Assembly (NCBI RefSeq): GCF_001890385.1 | Contig: NZ_CP018221.1 | Span: 2,467,501-2,531,500, forward strand | Direction of reading: 5' to 3' | DNA: 64,000 bases | From: Tardibacter chloracetimidivorans | GTDB taxonomy: Bacteria > Pseudomonadota > Alphaproteobacteria > Sphingomonadales > Sphingomonadaceae | Shown: one piece after another, positions 47,141 to 57,100 of the stretch | Layout of the letters: each line of letters opens with the position of its first letter | Numbering within the stretch: the first letter of the stretch is position 1 | The notes under the pieces: model-generated | The model's database searches: none | Seen by the model: the letters and a program-made list of their open reading frames with translations, nothing else | What the model was told of the DNA's origin: nothing | Translations under genes and position numbers: made by a program

Positions 47141-48106
47141 TCAGATGATCCGGTTCAGCACTGGTTCCCCGGCATGAAAGCGGTCCACATTTTCCCGCAC
47201 GCGCTTCCGGATCTCATCCAGCGCGCCGAAGGAAACGCCGGCATGATGGGGGCTTAGCACGACATTCGGCACATCGGCCCAGCGCGCTACGGGCGCAGGT
47301 TCTTTCTCGAACACGTCAAGCGCGGCCCAGCCCAGCCGCCCGTTGCGGAGGGCATCGATCAGCGCGTCCTCGTCCACCACCGATCCGCGTGAAACATTGA
47401 TGATCAAGCCGTCTGCTCCGACCGCTTCGATCACATTGCGGTCGACCAGCTTTTCGGTCTCCGGCGCGCCCGGGCAGGAGATGAAGAGCAAGCTCGACGC
47501 CTTTGCCAGCGCGAGCAGGCTATCCGCACGCGGCAGCGACTCGTCGGGCTTCGGCCTTGGACCCCACCAAGCGGTTTCAACCCCGAAACCTGCGAGCCGC
47601 CGGGCGATAGAGCGGCCGATATGGCCGAGCCCCAGGATTCCAGCCTTTTCCTCGGAGATGGTGCTTACGAGCGGGTAACGGCCAACATTGTCCCACTGGC
47701 CGGTGCGGACCCAATTATCGCCGTTGATGATATGTCGCCGCGCCGCCAGCGCGAGCGCCAGCGCGTGGTCTGCAACCACGCCGCTGTTCGCTTCTCCGAC
47801 ATTGGCCAATTGGATGCCGCGTTCGATCAACAATGCCGGATCGACGCCGTCATAGCCGGCGCTCATAACCTGAACCAGGCCGAGATTCGGTAATGCGTCG
47901 ATCAGATCGCTTCGCAGGGGAACGCTGCCAAAGGCGACAAGTACGCGCACATCGGCTGCGTCCTGCCGCAACATTGCAATCGGATCGCTCGCTTCCCATT
48001 GGCGCAGCATGCGGTAACCGCCCAGCGCGCCGTTCAGGACCTCACAGACCATCGCATCGCTCGTCACCACTGCCGGGGCCGTGCTGTTCTGCGCGCTGCG
48101 CGTCAT
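47141..48106 (-). CDS. D-2-hydroxyacid dehydrogenase (NAD-dependent)
   Basis: The 321-residue D-isomer-specific 2-hydroxyacid dehydrogenase has the nucleotide motif AGILGLGHIGRSIARRLAGFG. Catalytic residues are in NVSRGSVVDE (Arg), AALDVFEKEP (Glu) and SPHHAG (His). The substrate is unknown; glyoxylate/hydroxypyruvate reductase-like. The start ATG at 48106 follows GAGG by 6 bases. The 267 bases to the divergent xdhC-like gene contain no gene. Confidence 0.9.
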   Translation of the reverse strand: MTRSAQNSTAPAVVTSDAMVCEVLNGALGGYRMLRQWEASDPIAMLRQDAADVRVLVAFGSVPLRSDLIDALPNLGLVQVMSAGYDGVDPALLIERGIQLANVGEANSGVVADHALALALAARRHIINGDNWVRTGQWDNVGRYPLVSTISEEKAGILGLGHIGRSIARRLAGFGVETAWWGPRPKPDESLPRADSLLALAKASSLLFISCPGAPETEKLVDRNVIEAVGADGLIINVSRGSVVDEDALIDALRNGRLGWAALDVFEKEPAPVARWADVPNVVLSPHHAGVSFGALDEIRKRVRENVDRFHAGEPVLNRII

Positions 48107-48373
48107 TATTCGCCTCGTGTTCACCTGTCGCGCGCCCGGATAGCACATTGCCGCTTTCCTGAACCAGAGGGACGGCGAATTCCAATCGCACGATCAACTC
48201 TTCGACTTGACGATACGCCTGTGTCGCGAGGCTCAGAATCGGATTTTTTTGGCAGTGGGATGTGCATAACACCGCCTGTTGCGATCTTGCCGTACAAGCA
48301 GCAGACCCCTTATGTATGTCCAGTCGTAGCTGCATCTCCGCACAGCGCAAGATGACGGTGAACAGGAGTTTTG

Positions 48374-49351
48374 GTGAACGATTGGCTTTTCAGTGGACTG
48401 GAGGACGACATTCGTCCGCGCATGTTCGCGGCGGCTGACGAAGGTTTGAGCTTCGCATTGGCGACAATCGTTGCAGCTGATGGCGGACCCCGCCCGGTCG
48501 GTGCCCAGATGGTCGTGACCGAAACGGATAGCTGGGGATTTCTTTCCGGAGGCTGTATTGAATCCGACGTCGCACGGAACGGGCGGGAGGTCATCCGCGA
48601 CGGGCGCGTGCGAACATTGATCTACGGCAAGGGCAGTCCCTTCATCGATATACGCTTGCCATGCGGTGGGCGCATCGAGGTCGCGATTGAACGTGTGGAG
48701 CCCGGTGATCCGGCACTGGAGGAACTGCGGCGGTGCACCGCCGGACGCCGGTCTGCAATATGGGTGAGCGACGGAACGAACAGACGGTGTGAAGCGCGCG
48801 AGGATTCGGCTCCCTTCGCCGACGGGACAATTTCGCGGCGGTACGACCCTGAACAACGACTGGTGGTGGTCGGGACCGATCCGTTCGCGATGGCGATTGC
48901 GGGGCTCGGGAAGACCATCGGCTGGCAAACGATCCTGCTTAGCCCGTTCGGCCCGTCGACCGGACATCCCTGGGGCATAAGCCACGACCGGCGCCCCCTG
49001 CGGGAGTCAATGAAGGACCTTGGGCTTGATCGATGGACAGCCGTCGCCGTGGCGACCCACGATCTGGAAATCGATCAGGAGGCGCTGGCGCCCGCTCTCC
49101 ACTCACGCGCCGGCTACGTCGGTGTGCTGGGCTCGCGCCGCAAGCTCGACCAGCGCCGTGCCGGCCTCAGGGATGCAGGGGTCGGCGAGGCGGACATCGA
49201 CCGTCTCCATGCGCCCATTGGACTCACCATCGACGCGCATTCGCCGTGGGAAGTCGCCGTGTCGGTTATCGCAGAGATCATCGAGAGCGGACGCCAATCC
49301 ATGCCCGCGCAGGCGCGCGAAATGACGCAAGGAGCTCATGTCGCAGCCTGA
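48374..49351 (+). CDS. XdhC/CoxI family protein
   Basis: The 325-residue protein has an N-terminal XdhC/CoxI domain (SFALATIVAADGGPRPVGAQMVV and GGCIESDVARNG). The C-terminal Rossmann-type XdhC domain has HDLEIDQEALAPAL and YVGVLGSRRKLDQR. XdhC proteins bind molybdenum cofactor and insert its sulphurated form into xanthine dehydrogenase-type enzymes. GTG at 48374, 5 bases after AGGAG, is the preferred start. It overlaps the nucleotidyltransferase gene by 14 bases. Confidence 0.9.
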   Translation: MNDWLFSGLEDDIRPRMFAAADEGLSFALATIVAADGGPRPVGAQMVVTETDSWGFLSGGCIESDVARNGREVIRDGRVRTLIYGKGSPFIDIRLPCGGRIEVAIERVEPGDPALEELRRCTAGRRSAIWVSDGTNRRCEAREDSAPFADGTISRRYDPEQRLVVVGTDPFAMAIAGLGKTIGWQTILLSPFGPSTGHPWGISHDRRPLRESMKDLGLDRWTAVAVATHDLEIDQEALAPALHSRAGYVGVLGSRRKLDQRRAGLRDAGVGEADIDRLHAPIGLTIDAHSPWEVAVSVIAEIIESGRQSMPAQAREMTQGAHVAA

Positions 49352-49940
49352 CGCCCACGCTCGTTGTCATGGCATCGTGCTGGCCGCAGGGGCCGCCACA
49401 CGCTTTGACGGTGTAAAGCTGCTCGCTGATTTCCGGGGCCAGCCGCTCATCACCTGGCCGGTCAGGACCGCCCTCGATTCGCCGGTCGATGGCGTAACCG
49501 TCGTCCTGGGGTCGCACGCCGACGAGGTCGAAGCGGTTCTCAAGCCTTTTCAGACGCCGCGCCTAAACATTGTCAGATGCGCGCGTTGGAGCGACGGCCT
49601 TTCGGCATCGCTGAAATGCGGCCTTGCCGCCCTGCCGCGGGACTGCCGGGCTGCGCTGATATTTCTCGGAGACATGCCAAATCTGGACGCCCGACTGGCG
49701 GGCCGGGTGCTGGCTGAAGTACTCGACGGAGCCCCTGCCGCGATACCGGAGTTCGGCCGGATGCCAGGCCATCCGGTAGCGGTGTCGAGCGGTTTATTCG
49801 AGCAGCTTGGGATGTTGGATGGGGATCGAGGCGCTCGTTCGGTTCTCGAGAATCTGGATGGTGTCGTCAGAGTGGAAACGGACAAGCCGGGCTGCATTCA
49901 AGACGTAGATACGAAGAAGGATCTCGATGGCCTTGCCTGA
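49338..49940 (+). CDS. MocA-type molybdenum cofactor nucleotidyltransferase
   Basis: The 200-residue MobA-like NTP transferase begins with GIVLAAGAATRFDGVKLLADFRGQPL, the nucleotide-binding GxGxR/K pattern. IFLGDMPNLD carries the catalytic Asp-Met-Pro, and PGHPVAVSSGLFEQL follows. It probably makes molybdopterin cytosine dinucleotide for a molybdenum hydroxylase. It overlaps the XdhC gene, so both serve one enzyme, but no hydroxylase genes are in the window. Confidence 0.86.
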   Translation: MSQPDAHARCHGIVLAAGAATRFDGVKLLADFRGQPLITWPVRTALDSPVDGVTVVLGSHADEVEAVLKPFQTPRLNIVRCARWSDGLSASLKCGLAALPRDCRAALIFLGDMPNLDARLAGRVLAEVLDGAPAAIPEFGRMPGHPVAVSSGLFEQLGMLDGDRGARSVLENLDGVVRVETDKPGCIQDVDTKKDLDGLA

Positions 49941-50121
49941 AGCCGATCCGTACCAATGCCCTGCCCGATCCGTCGGAGCAGGCGGCTGGCTAGCCATTCC
50001 TCCGAACTGAGGATTTTGACATCCAAAGGCATATGCCAAACTGGCACCTTTTCCTCGGAAGAACAGCTGTTTTCATTTTTGATGCCTAGCAACCAGCGGC
50101 GGCGAGAACTATCAGCGTCCT

Positions 50122-50382
50122 ATGCCTTACATCGTCGCGGGATGCTCAAGGGGCAGATTCGCCGAGATTGACCAGCGCGCCGCATGCGATCTCGTCGTCG
50201 CGACCGCACGAATGGGGATGCAGGCCCTCCTTAACAGCAAACGGCATCCAGACTATCTTAGGCACCTTGCGACATTAATGGTGATGGCTTTAGGTCTCGA
50301 TTCGAAGGAGGCCGCCGAAATTTGTGCGCGCCCATTGCCGCCATTGCACTTGGACGATGCGAATGAAAATTCCGCCGCATAG
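50122..50382 (+). CDS. Small hypothetical protein
   Basis: This 86-residue open frame (MPYIVAGCSRGRFAEIDQRA, with a hydrophobic helix LRHLATLMVMALGLDSKEAAEIC) has no recognised family. Codon use is acceptable, but there is no clear ribosome binding site. It overlaps the opposite-strand membrane protein by 93 bases, so at most one of the two may be real at that end. It lies 181 bases after the nucleotidyltransferase. Confidence 0.4.
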   Translation: MPYIVAGCSRGRFAEIDQRAACDLVVATARMGMQALLNSKRHPDYLRHLATLMVMALGLDSKEAAEICARPLPPLHLDDANENSAA

Positions 50383-50910
50383 CATCGACAGATGCCCCAC
50401 CAGCATTCCTGCCATCATCACGAGCCATTCGCCTAGCAAATGGCGGGAACTCGCAACCCGGAGGTCGATCAGGCTTGCGGCCAGCATTCCTGTCAGCACG
50501 AGACCAGTGCCAACCTGCAACCGGAAAATGCTCTTCGCCGACCGATCGGCTTTGCAGGCTCGTCCGATGTCACGGCACAGGCCCACCGCGACAGCCGCGC
50601 CGACGCCCATGTACATGCCCGGCATCAATGCGACATGCCGCTCGAATTCCATGAGCGGCCCATCGGCGTCCGAACAGAAACCTCCGGCAAGATAGCGCAT
50701 TTGACGGAAGTCCACGATCATACCGGCAGTCATGCCAAGCGTACAGAGGATGAAAGGTGAAAACCAGAAGCCCAGTTTCCCAGTCCCTCGAAGACACGCG
50801 CGGCAATGAAGCGCCAATGAAGCCCCAATCCTTTTCGTCATAGACCAGAGGCAGCACGGCGGATCGAGGATGGAAAGCCTCCACACACCGACCTCTTGTG
50901 AATTGCGCAT
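50290..50910 (-). CDS. Hypothetical membrane protein
   Basis: The 206-residue protein has four predicted membrane segments: LGFWFSPFILCTLGMTAGMIV, a Met-rich LMPGMYMGVGAAVAVGL, TGLVLTGMLAASLIDL, and LVMMAGMLVGHLSMLCGG. Several Met, Cys and His residues lie in or near the membrane. I do not recognise the family; the composition would fit metal or redox handling, but this is a guess. The start is uncertain: the first 30 residues are polar and a later Met (TKRIGASLAL) may be used. Confidence 0.5.
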   Translation of the reverse strand: MRNSQEVGVWRLSILDPPCCLWSMTKRIGASLALHCRACLRGTGKLGFWFSPFILCTLGMTAGMIVDFRQMRYLAGGFCSDADGPLMEFERHVALMPGMYMGVGAAVAVGLCRDIGRACKADRSAKSIFRLQVGTGLVLTGMLAASLIDLRVASSRHLLGEWLVMMAGMLVGHLSMLCGGIFIRIVQVQWRQWARTNFGGLLRIET

Positions 50911-50930
50911 AAAAATCGTATGCGGCGTTC

Positions 50931-51110
50931 TCAGCCGACGGCGTTGGCAGGGTGACCCTTGGCGAGCTTGGTGAGTGTATCGGTCAGCCAGGCGTGCGGG
51001 TTGATGCCGGGTAGCTTGCAGTTTTCGATGAGCGTGGCGATCACAGCCTAGTTGTCGCCGCCTTCGTCGGAGCCCGCGAACAGGACGTTCTTGCGGTTAA
51101 GCGCGACGCC
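50931..51110 (-). pseudogene. Remnant of an IS66-family transposase (C-terminal end)
   Basis: Read on the minus strand: VALNRKNVLFAGSDEGGDN, an in-frame stop at 51048-51050, then AVIATLIENCKLPGINPHAW, and LTDTLTKLAKGHPANAVG, then a stop. This is the recognisable IS66 TnpC C-terminal region (usually RKNxLFAGSDxGxxxAAVIYSLIxTAKLN). The rest of the IS is missing. The fragment joins directly onto the recombinase remnant upstream. Confidence 0.72.
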
Positions 51111-51132
51111 TGAGTCATTGTACTGCTCCTTT

Positions 51133-51476
51133 TCAAATGGCGGAAAACAGGGATTCCTGGTTTCAGTCGTGAGCGCGACACGGCCCCTTTTCGCGAGATC
51201 GCAGCGCGGATTTCGGGCTTTTCGGCGTTTCGAGGTCAACGGCGCGGATTTGATGAGGTGCTCCGGGCATGATCTGCTCGGTCGGAAGCAACCCAGCTTC
51301 GACGGCACGCCGAATTTTGTGGCTGGTAACGCCCAACTTCGTAGCGGCCACCAACATGGTGAGCCATGCGCCGCCGATGTACCGGCCAATTTATAGCCCT
51401 CGATTTTGTGGATACGGCGCAGCGAGCTGACGCGGTGGCCAGTCCAGTTCTTGCCTTGGCCAGTACGCATGCCCAT
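51133..51476 (-). pseudogene. Remnant of a serine recombinase (C-terminal end)
   Basis: The sequence NWTGHRVSSLRRIHKIEGYK in one frame is followed in another by MLVAATKLGVTSHKIRRAVE, and GLLPTEQIMPGAPHQIRAVD. This is the C-terminal helix-turn-helix region of large serine recombinases found with mobile DNA. There is a frameshift near 51357 and an in-frame stop after CRAHD, followed by the old terminus NQESLFSAI. The catalytic N-terminus is absent. Confidence 0.65.
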
Positions 51477-51718
51477 GCGGTTGTCGGCCCGACGTATCAG
51501 CGCGCCTCAATGGATCTTACGTCGATAGCGTGCGTCAGCGCATTCCGGTCCATAGCCATCGCGTGCTCTGATACCAGACGCACTGAACGCAGCCAGCTTC
51601 GGAAAAGAAAGGCGGGCAACAGCGGCCAGCCTCTCCTTTTACAGTTTTTAAAACCATGAGTGTTTGTGGAAGCTGTCACGCTAGTGGATGAACGGCCTCG
51701 GGCGCTCTTGCGGCCCGC

Positions 51719-54061
51719 TCAGTATCGAAAGCTAATCTTGACGCCATAGGTTGCCGGCCGTCCGGCCGTGCGTGCTACGGCGTCGATGACGTGGGACGTG
51801 TTGACGACGTAGAATTCGTTGAAGACGTTCCGCCCCCAGATCTGAGCTGTCCAGTGGCCATCCGCGCTCTCGATCCCGGCGCGCAAGTCCACGAGCGTGT
51901 ACGAAGGGACCGCATAGTCGGCATCGCCTCCAAACGCCCCCAACGTGCTTGTCCGATAGTTGACGTTCACACCAGCAAACGCACCGAGGTTACCGGAGAC
52001 GGGAAAGCGGTATTCAACATCACCCATGAGCTGCCATTTGGGCGTGTAGGGGAAGGCATCGCCCGCAACGTCGATCGGGAAGCCGTTGGGGTCGCGGACC
52101 GTGCCGCGTTTGACCTTCGTATCCACATAGGTCGCGCTTGTGTTCAGTACGAGGCCCTCGATGGGGCGCAACTCGACATTGAGCTCGGCGCCGTTGACAC
52201 GCGATTTGGGGATCGAGACCAGCGCGGGAAGGAATCCGAGTGGCGGCACCGTGGCATAGCCTGCAAGCTGCTTGTCGGTGTAGTCGTAGCGGAAGATCGC
52301 TCCAGCCAAACGGACCAGATTGTCCGACGTCGACGCTTTCACGCCGAGTTCATAGGCCAGAACCGACTCCTGCTTCGCCGGCTCGTATTGCGTGTCGAGA
52401 ACAACAGGAAGCGATGTGAACGCCCCAGCCTTGTAGCCTTTCGTCACGTTCGCATAGAGGTGGAGATTTGATCTGGGTTTCCAGCTCGTATTGACCCGCC
52501 AGGAGAGATTGTCCTCATGCAAGGTCTTGCGGGCGGTGCCGAGGAATGCAAGGTCGCTCGCCCGATAAACGGCGCCGCCCCCCGGTGGGGTATTCCCTCC
52601 CAACGCGAGATTGAAGGCGGCCGCAATCCGGCCATCGCCCGGATCGGCAAGATAGCCTTCCGCATCATTCTTGCGGTCGGTGTAGCGGATGGAACCCGAC
52701 ACCGACCAAGTGGCAGTCAGATCATAGTCAAGACTACCAAAGGCTGCGATCGTTTCGATCTTCTGGTTGTTGACGGCATTGTTGGCCGGCAGGAAGGTCG
52801 AGACGGGAGGAGAGAGGAAGAAGTTAGCCCACACGCCAGTGGGTAGCCCCGCGTTCGATGAAAGCTCTTGAGAACCGAACATGGTTTCCTTGGCATCATC
52901 ATGGCTGTAGACGCCGCCGAGCATCCACTTCAGATCGCCGCCAGACAGTTCGCCTGCGATGCGCAATTCCTGGGAAAAGCTTTCGATCGTAGAGGCGGTT
53001 CGGATCCCGACAAGGCCGACGGTAGTTCCATCGACATCGACCAGGGCGTCATAGTCGAGATCCGAATAGGCGGTGATTGATGTGAGCGTGACGGCATCGG
53101 AAAGATCGATGTCTCCGCGCAGGGACAGCTGATAGAATTCCGTGTCGTTACGATAATCGTCGCCCGCGTTCCAGTCTGCGATCCGGCTCTTGTCGGGAGC
53201 GCGGAGATTGCCTCTCGCTATGACGAGATCTCTGGTCGGCGCATCCAGCGGCGACCCGGGAGAGCTTGCATCATATCTGAGGAACTGGGCGGCCATGGTG
53301 TCGCTCTTGTCGATGAACCCGTTGGCATTGAGTTCGAAGCGGACGCTGTCGCTCGGGGTCCAGTCGAGCAGGATGCGGGCGGTCGTGAAATTGCGGTCGC
53401 CGAGTTCATCCCCGGGCCGGGTCGCGCTCTTCTGCCAGGCGCCGCCTTGCTCAGTGCGGGCAGCCACGCGAACTCTCAGTGTGTCGGAAATCGGGCCGCT
53501 GATAAAGCCTTCCAGATTAAACTGGTTGAAGCGTGCGTATTCCGCACTGCCGCCAAAGCCGAGTTCGCCGGTGGGCTTGGCCGCGATGTAGTTGATCGCG
53601 CCGCCCGTCGAGTTCTGGCCGAACAGCGTGCCCTGCGGACCCTTCAAAACTTCGACACGCTCGAGATCCAGCGATGCGCCGGACGTCATGACGAGAAATG
53701 GCAAGGGGACCTGATCGACGTAGACCGAGACCGTCGGCGAGTTCGATGTCGATGGATCGTAAAACGAAATGCCGCGGATACCCAGCACCGGCGGCCCATA
53801 GCTGCTGGCCTGGAAGGTGAAGCCGGGAACGATCTTGACCAGGTCGGCTGTCGACGCGACGCCGACCCTGGCCAGTTGTTCGCCGCTCGCGGCCGTTATC
53901 GAAAGCGGGGTTTCGCTGAGACGCTCGCTGCGTTTTTGCGCGGTGACCACAATCTCACCGGTGCCCGCCGTATCTGCGTCGGAAACCTGGGCCTGGACGA
54001 CCGTCGGCGCCAGAATGCCAAAAAGTGCTGCGCCAGCGAGAAGATGCCTGCGGTTGCTCAT
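51719..54061 (-). CDS. TonB-dependent receptor
   Basis: The 780-residue outer-membrane receptor has a signal peptide (cleavage near VQAQ). A TonB-box/plug region follows (EIVVTAQKRSERLSETPLSI, then GPQGTLFGQNSTGGAINYI). The 22-strand barrel ends in YGVKISFRY. It imports a large substrate using TonB energy; the pattern resembles sphingomonad receptors of the pesticide/aromatic or glycoside type, but the ligand is unknown. The Tn3 transposon inserted 90 bases upstream of its start, probably within or just beyond its promoter region. Confidence 0.9.
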   Translation of the reverse strand: MSNRRHLLAGAALFGILAPTVVQAQVSDADTAGTGEIVVTAQKRSERLSETPLSITAASGEQLARVGVASTADLVKIVPGFTFQASSYGPPVLGIRGISFYDPSTSNSPTVSVYVDQVPLPFLVMTSGASLDLERVEVLKGPQGTLFGQNSTGGAINYIAAKPTGELGFGGSAEYARFNQFNLEGFISGPISDTLRVRVAARTEQGGAWQKSATRPGDELGDRNFTTARILLDWTPSDSVRFELNANGFIDKSDTMAAQFLRYDASSPGSPLDAPTRDLVIARGNLRAPDKSRIADWNAGDDYRNDTEFYQLSLRGDIDLSDAVTLTSITAYSDLDYDALVDVDGTTVGLVGIRTASTIESFSQELRIAGELSGGDLKWMLGGVYSHDDAKETMFGSQELSSNAGLPTGVWANFFLSPPVSTFLPANNAVNNQKIETIAAFGSLDYDLTATWSVSGSIRYTDRKNDAEGYLADPGDGRIAAAFNLALGGNTPPGGGAVYRASDLAFLGTARKTLHEDNLSWRVNTSWKPRSNLHLYANVTKGYKAGAFTSLPVVLDTQYEPAKQESVLAYELGVKASTSDNLVRLAGAIFRYDYTDKQLAGYATVPPLGFLPALVSIPKSRVNGAELNVELRPIEGLVLNTSATYVDTKVKRGTVRDPNGFPIDVAGDAFPYTPKWQLMGDVEYRFPVSGNLGAFAGVNVNYRTSTLGAFGGDADYAVPSYTLVDLRAGIESADGHWTAQIWGRNVFNEFYVVNTSHVIDAVARTAGRPATYGVKISFRY

Positions 54062-54113
54062 AAATCCCCCTCATTCCTGATTGATGCCTGCCTTTCCGCA
54101 GACTGAATCGTGT

Positions 54114-54130
54114 CAATATATGATTTATTA
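54114..54130. repeat. Left arm of a 17-bp inverted repeat split by the Tn3 transposon
   Basis: CAATATATGATTTATTA here is the exact reverse complement of TAATAAATCATATATTG at 59806-59822. Before the transposon inserted, the arms were separated by 18 bases. The sequence is AT-rich in a GC-rich genome and lies about 55-90 bases upstream of the TonB receptor start. It may have been an operator or an old element end; there is no T run to suggest a terminator. Confidence 0.6.
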
Positions 54131-54150
54131 CATCAGTGCAAGAGATAGTA

Positions 54151-54188
54151 GGGGTTTGAGTAGCAACGGAACAGAAAACCTACATAAG
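54151..54188 (+). repeat. Tn3 left terminal inverted repeat
   Basis: This 38-bp end begins GGGG, as usual for Tn3-family termini, and is fully identical (inverted) to 59765-59802. tnpA ends 5 bases inside it, at 54194. Confidence 0.95.
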
Positions 54189-54193
54189 GGGCT

Positions 54194-57100
54194 TCACGCA
54201 TCGTCGATGCCTGTGGCATCAGGATCGCGTAGCGGCCGCAGCTCGCCGCGCGCCACGATATCGGGAATGGTGAAGGCGTAGCGCCCGAGCATGTTGATGT
54301 GCCTGGAACCAAGCGGCGAGAGGCGGGCGACGTCCTCGTCGAGGATCACATGGCCCTCAGCGCGTAGCTGGTTGACCGCCGCGTCGATGTAGATCGTGTT
54401 CCAGAGCACGACCAGGTTGACGACGAGCCCGAGCGCGCCGAGCTGATCCTCCTGCCCTTCGCGGTAGCGCTGGCGAAGTTCACCGCGCTTGCCGTGGAAT
54501 ATGGTGCGGGCAAGCAGATGGCGGCTCTCTCCGCGATTGAGCTGGACCAGTATCCGGCGCCGGTAGGTTTCGTCGTCGATGAACCGCAGCATGTAGAGTG
54601 ACTTGATGAGGCGGCCGAGCTCCTGAAGGGCACGCGCCAGCCTGGTGGGGCGATCATTGGTCTGAAGGACGCGGGTGAGATCGGTCGCGCGTACGACGCC
54701 GAGTTTGAGCGATCCAGCCAGACGAAGGACATCATCCCAATGCTCGACAATCAGCCTGGTGTTGATCCTATTCGCCGCGAGGTCATCCAGCACGCCATAG
54801 TGGGCCTTGCCGTCGACACGCCAGAATCTCGCGCCGCCTATGTCGGCGATGCGCGGCGAGAACTGGAGCCCGAGCAGGTGAAAAATGCCGAAGATCGTGT
54901 CGGTGTAGCCGGCTGTGTCGGTCATGATCTCGCCTGGCCGCAATTCGGTTTCCTGGTCGAGCACGACGGCAAGCAGATAGAGGCTGTCGCGCAACGTGCC
55001 GGGCACCGTCAGAGCATTCAGCCCGGAAAAGCGATCAGAAACCAGATTGTACCAGGTGACGCCGCGTTCGCGCCCGAAATAGCGCGGGTTTGGGCCGGCG
55101 TGGATAGTGCGGACCGGCACGGTGAAACGCAGTCCATCGGCAGAGGCGACCTCGCCGCCGCCCCAGGCGTGGGCCAGTGGTATCCTGTTATGGGCCGCGA
55201 CCAGCAGCGCGTTGGCTGTGGTCAGCGTCTCGGCGCGGATGAAGTTCTGCTTCACCCAGCTCAACCGTGACCGGCGCAGCGCGGACACCTCGGGACGGAC
55301 AAGTGGTTCGAATCCGGTATTGGTGGCCTCCGCGACAAGCACCGCGCAGATCGTCGTCGCTATATCCTCGGCGCGTGCATTGCCTTCGCTGGCATGCGTG
55401 AACGCCGCCGCGAAACCGGTTCGCGCGTGCATCTCCAGGATCAGCTCGGGAAGATCCAGCTGCGGCAACCGCGCGTCGATCGCCCTATGGAGATCGGTGA
55501 GGCTGAGTGGCTCGTCGATCCTGTCGAGCGGTGCGATCGACAGGTCGGCACCGCTCGCCGTTTTCGTGATGGTCACGGCATCGTTGTCCGGTACGCGCGC
55601 GGCTGTCTCGCGGTAGGCGAGATCGAGCCGCGCGGACAGCCTGGCGATCTCCTCGTCGCCAGCGACCGCCACGCCGACCGTGCGGCATACCGTCGGTCGC
55701 GCCGCTTCCCAGGCGGCTCCTGTCAGCAGGCCTTTGCGCGGGTCCGCGTAACGAAGCGAGCGAACAGGAAAGACGTCGCGACGGCGAATGGCGCGGCGTA
55801 GCCGGTCGAGCGTACAAAGCCGGTACCCGGTCAGATCGAATGTACCGTCATCACTCTTTAGCTGGCGCCCCCACGCCTTGGGGACGAACGATGTTGGTGC
55901 CGGTCCACGGCGCTTCTCGCCCCTGTGAACCCTCCGCAGGTGGTCGACCGCGTCCAGCAGGGGCTGTCCTGCGGGCGCGGCTGCAAGATCGAGCGCTGCC
56001 AGCATCTTCGGCAGATAGCGCATCGTGCCGGCCTGTTGGCGCAACTCGACAAAATAGCTCTCGTCGTTCGGTCGCGCGAGAAGGTTCACCTGTGCGACGG
56101 CGTCGGTCAGCGCTGCCCGGTCGACCAGCGCGAACACGGCCGCGCGTACCTGTGCATCGCTGATGTTGTCATCGAGCAGCACGGCGCCGGCATCGCGAAG
56201 CCGGAGCGATGCGGTATCGAGATCACGTAGCGAGCGCATCCGGGCATCCCTGGCTTTGATGCGCGCGTTGGAAAACATTCTGGTCGACACGACGTCGAAC
56301 AGGTCGATGACATCGTCGCTGGCCGTCGCTTCGAGGGTGCGGATGAACGCGACGAGGGTGGCTGCGCGCCGGTCGTCGGGGAGGCGGGCCACGGCCTGCG
56401 CCCGCGCAGCACCGGCAAATCGCGCCAATGCGACCGCCTTGCCGGGTGGCACTCGGTCAAGTTCGGGCAAGCCCGCTGTGAACGTGCGGATTTCGGTAAG
56501 GCGATCAACGGCGCGGCTGATCTCGGGGCCGCTTTGCAAGTATGGACCGTCACGCAGTCGATCGAGCGGGCTTTGCCGCCCGTCGTCAATAACAGCGACC
56601 AGTGTGTCGAGCCGTGCGCGTTGCTCCGACGTCAGCCTGTCGATGAGTCGGCGATGAACGTGCGTGGCGACCCGTGTGCGGACTCGTGCGATATCGCGCT
56701 CGAGGACGGACAGCCCTGGCAACAGCACCTTGGATTCAATCAGCCACGTCGCCGCTGCATCGAAGAGCGCCGATGGCCGATCGGTGCCCGTCCAGCACAG
56801 CGCGTACAGAAAACGATGCAATCGGAACGCGATGCGTGGATCGGAGAAAACCTGGTAGCCATAATGATCGCGGATGCGCGGGCCGTGCCGCCATCGTCCC
56901 TTGGTCGCGCAATATTGCGCCATCAGTTCGCACGGCTCGTTGATCGCCAGCTGGCTGCCTGCGAACCGGATGACCGCCGCCGGTGTCTGTGCAGGATCTT
57001 CGAGAAAGGTGCCGAGCAACCGCAAAGAGCCAAGCTGTACCGCAACACCCAGCCTGTTGTGATCGCCGCGGTGCGCGCCGATGAACGTTCGGTCTGCATC

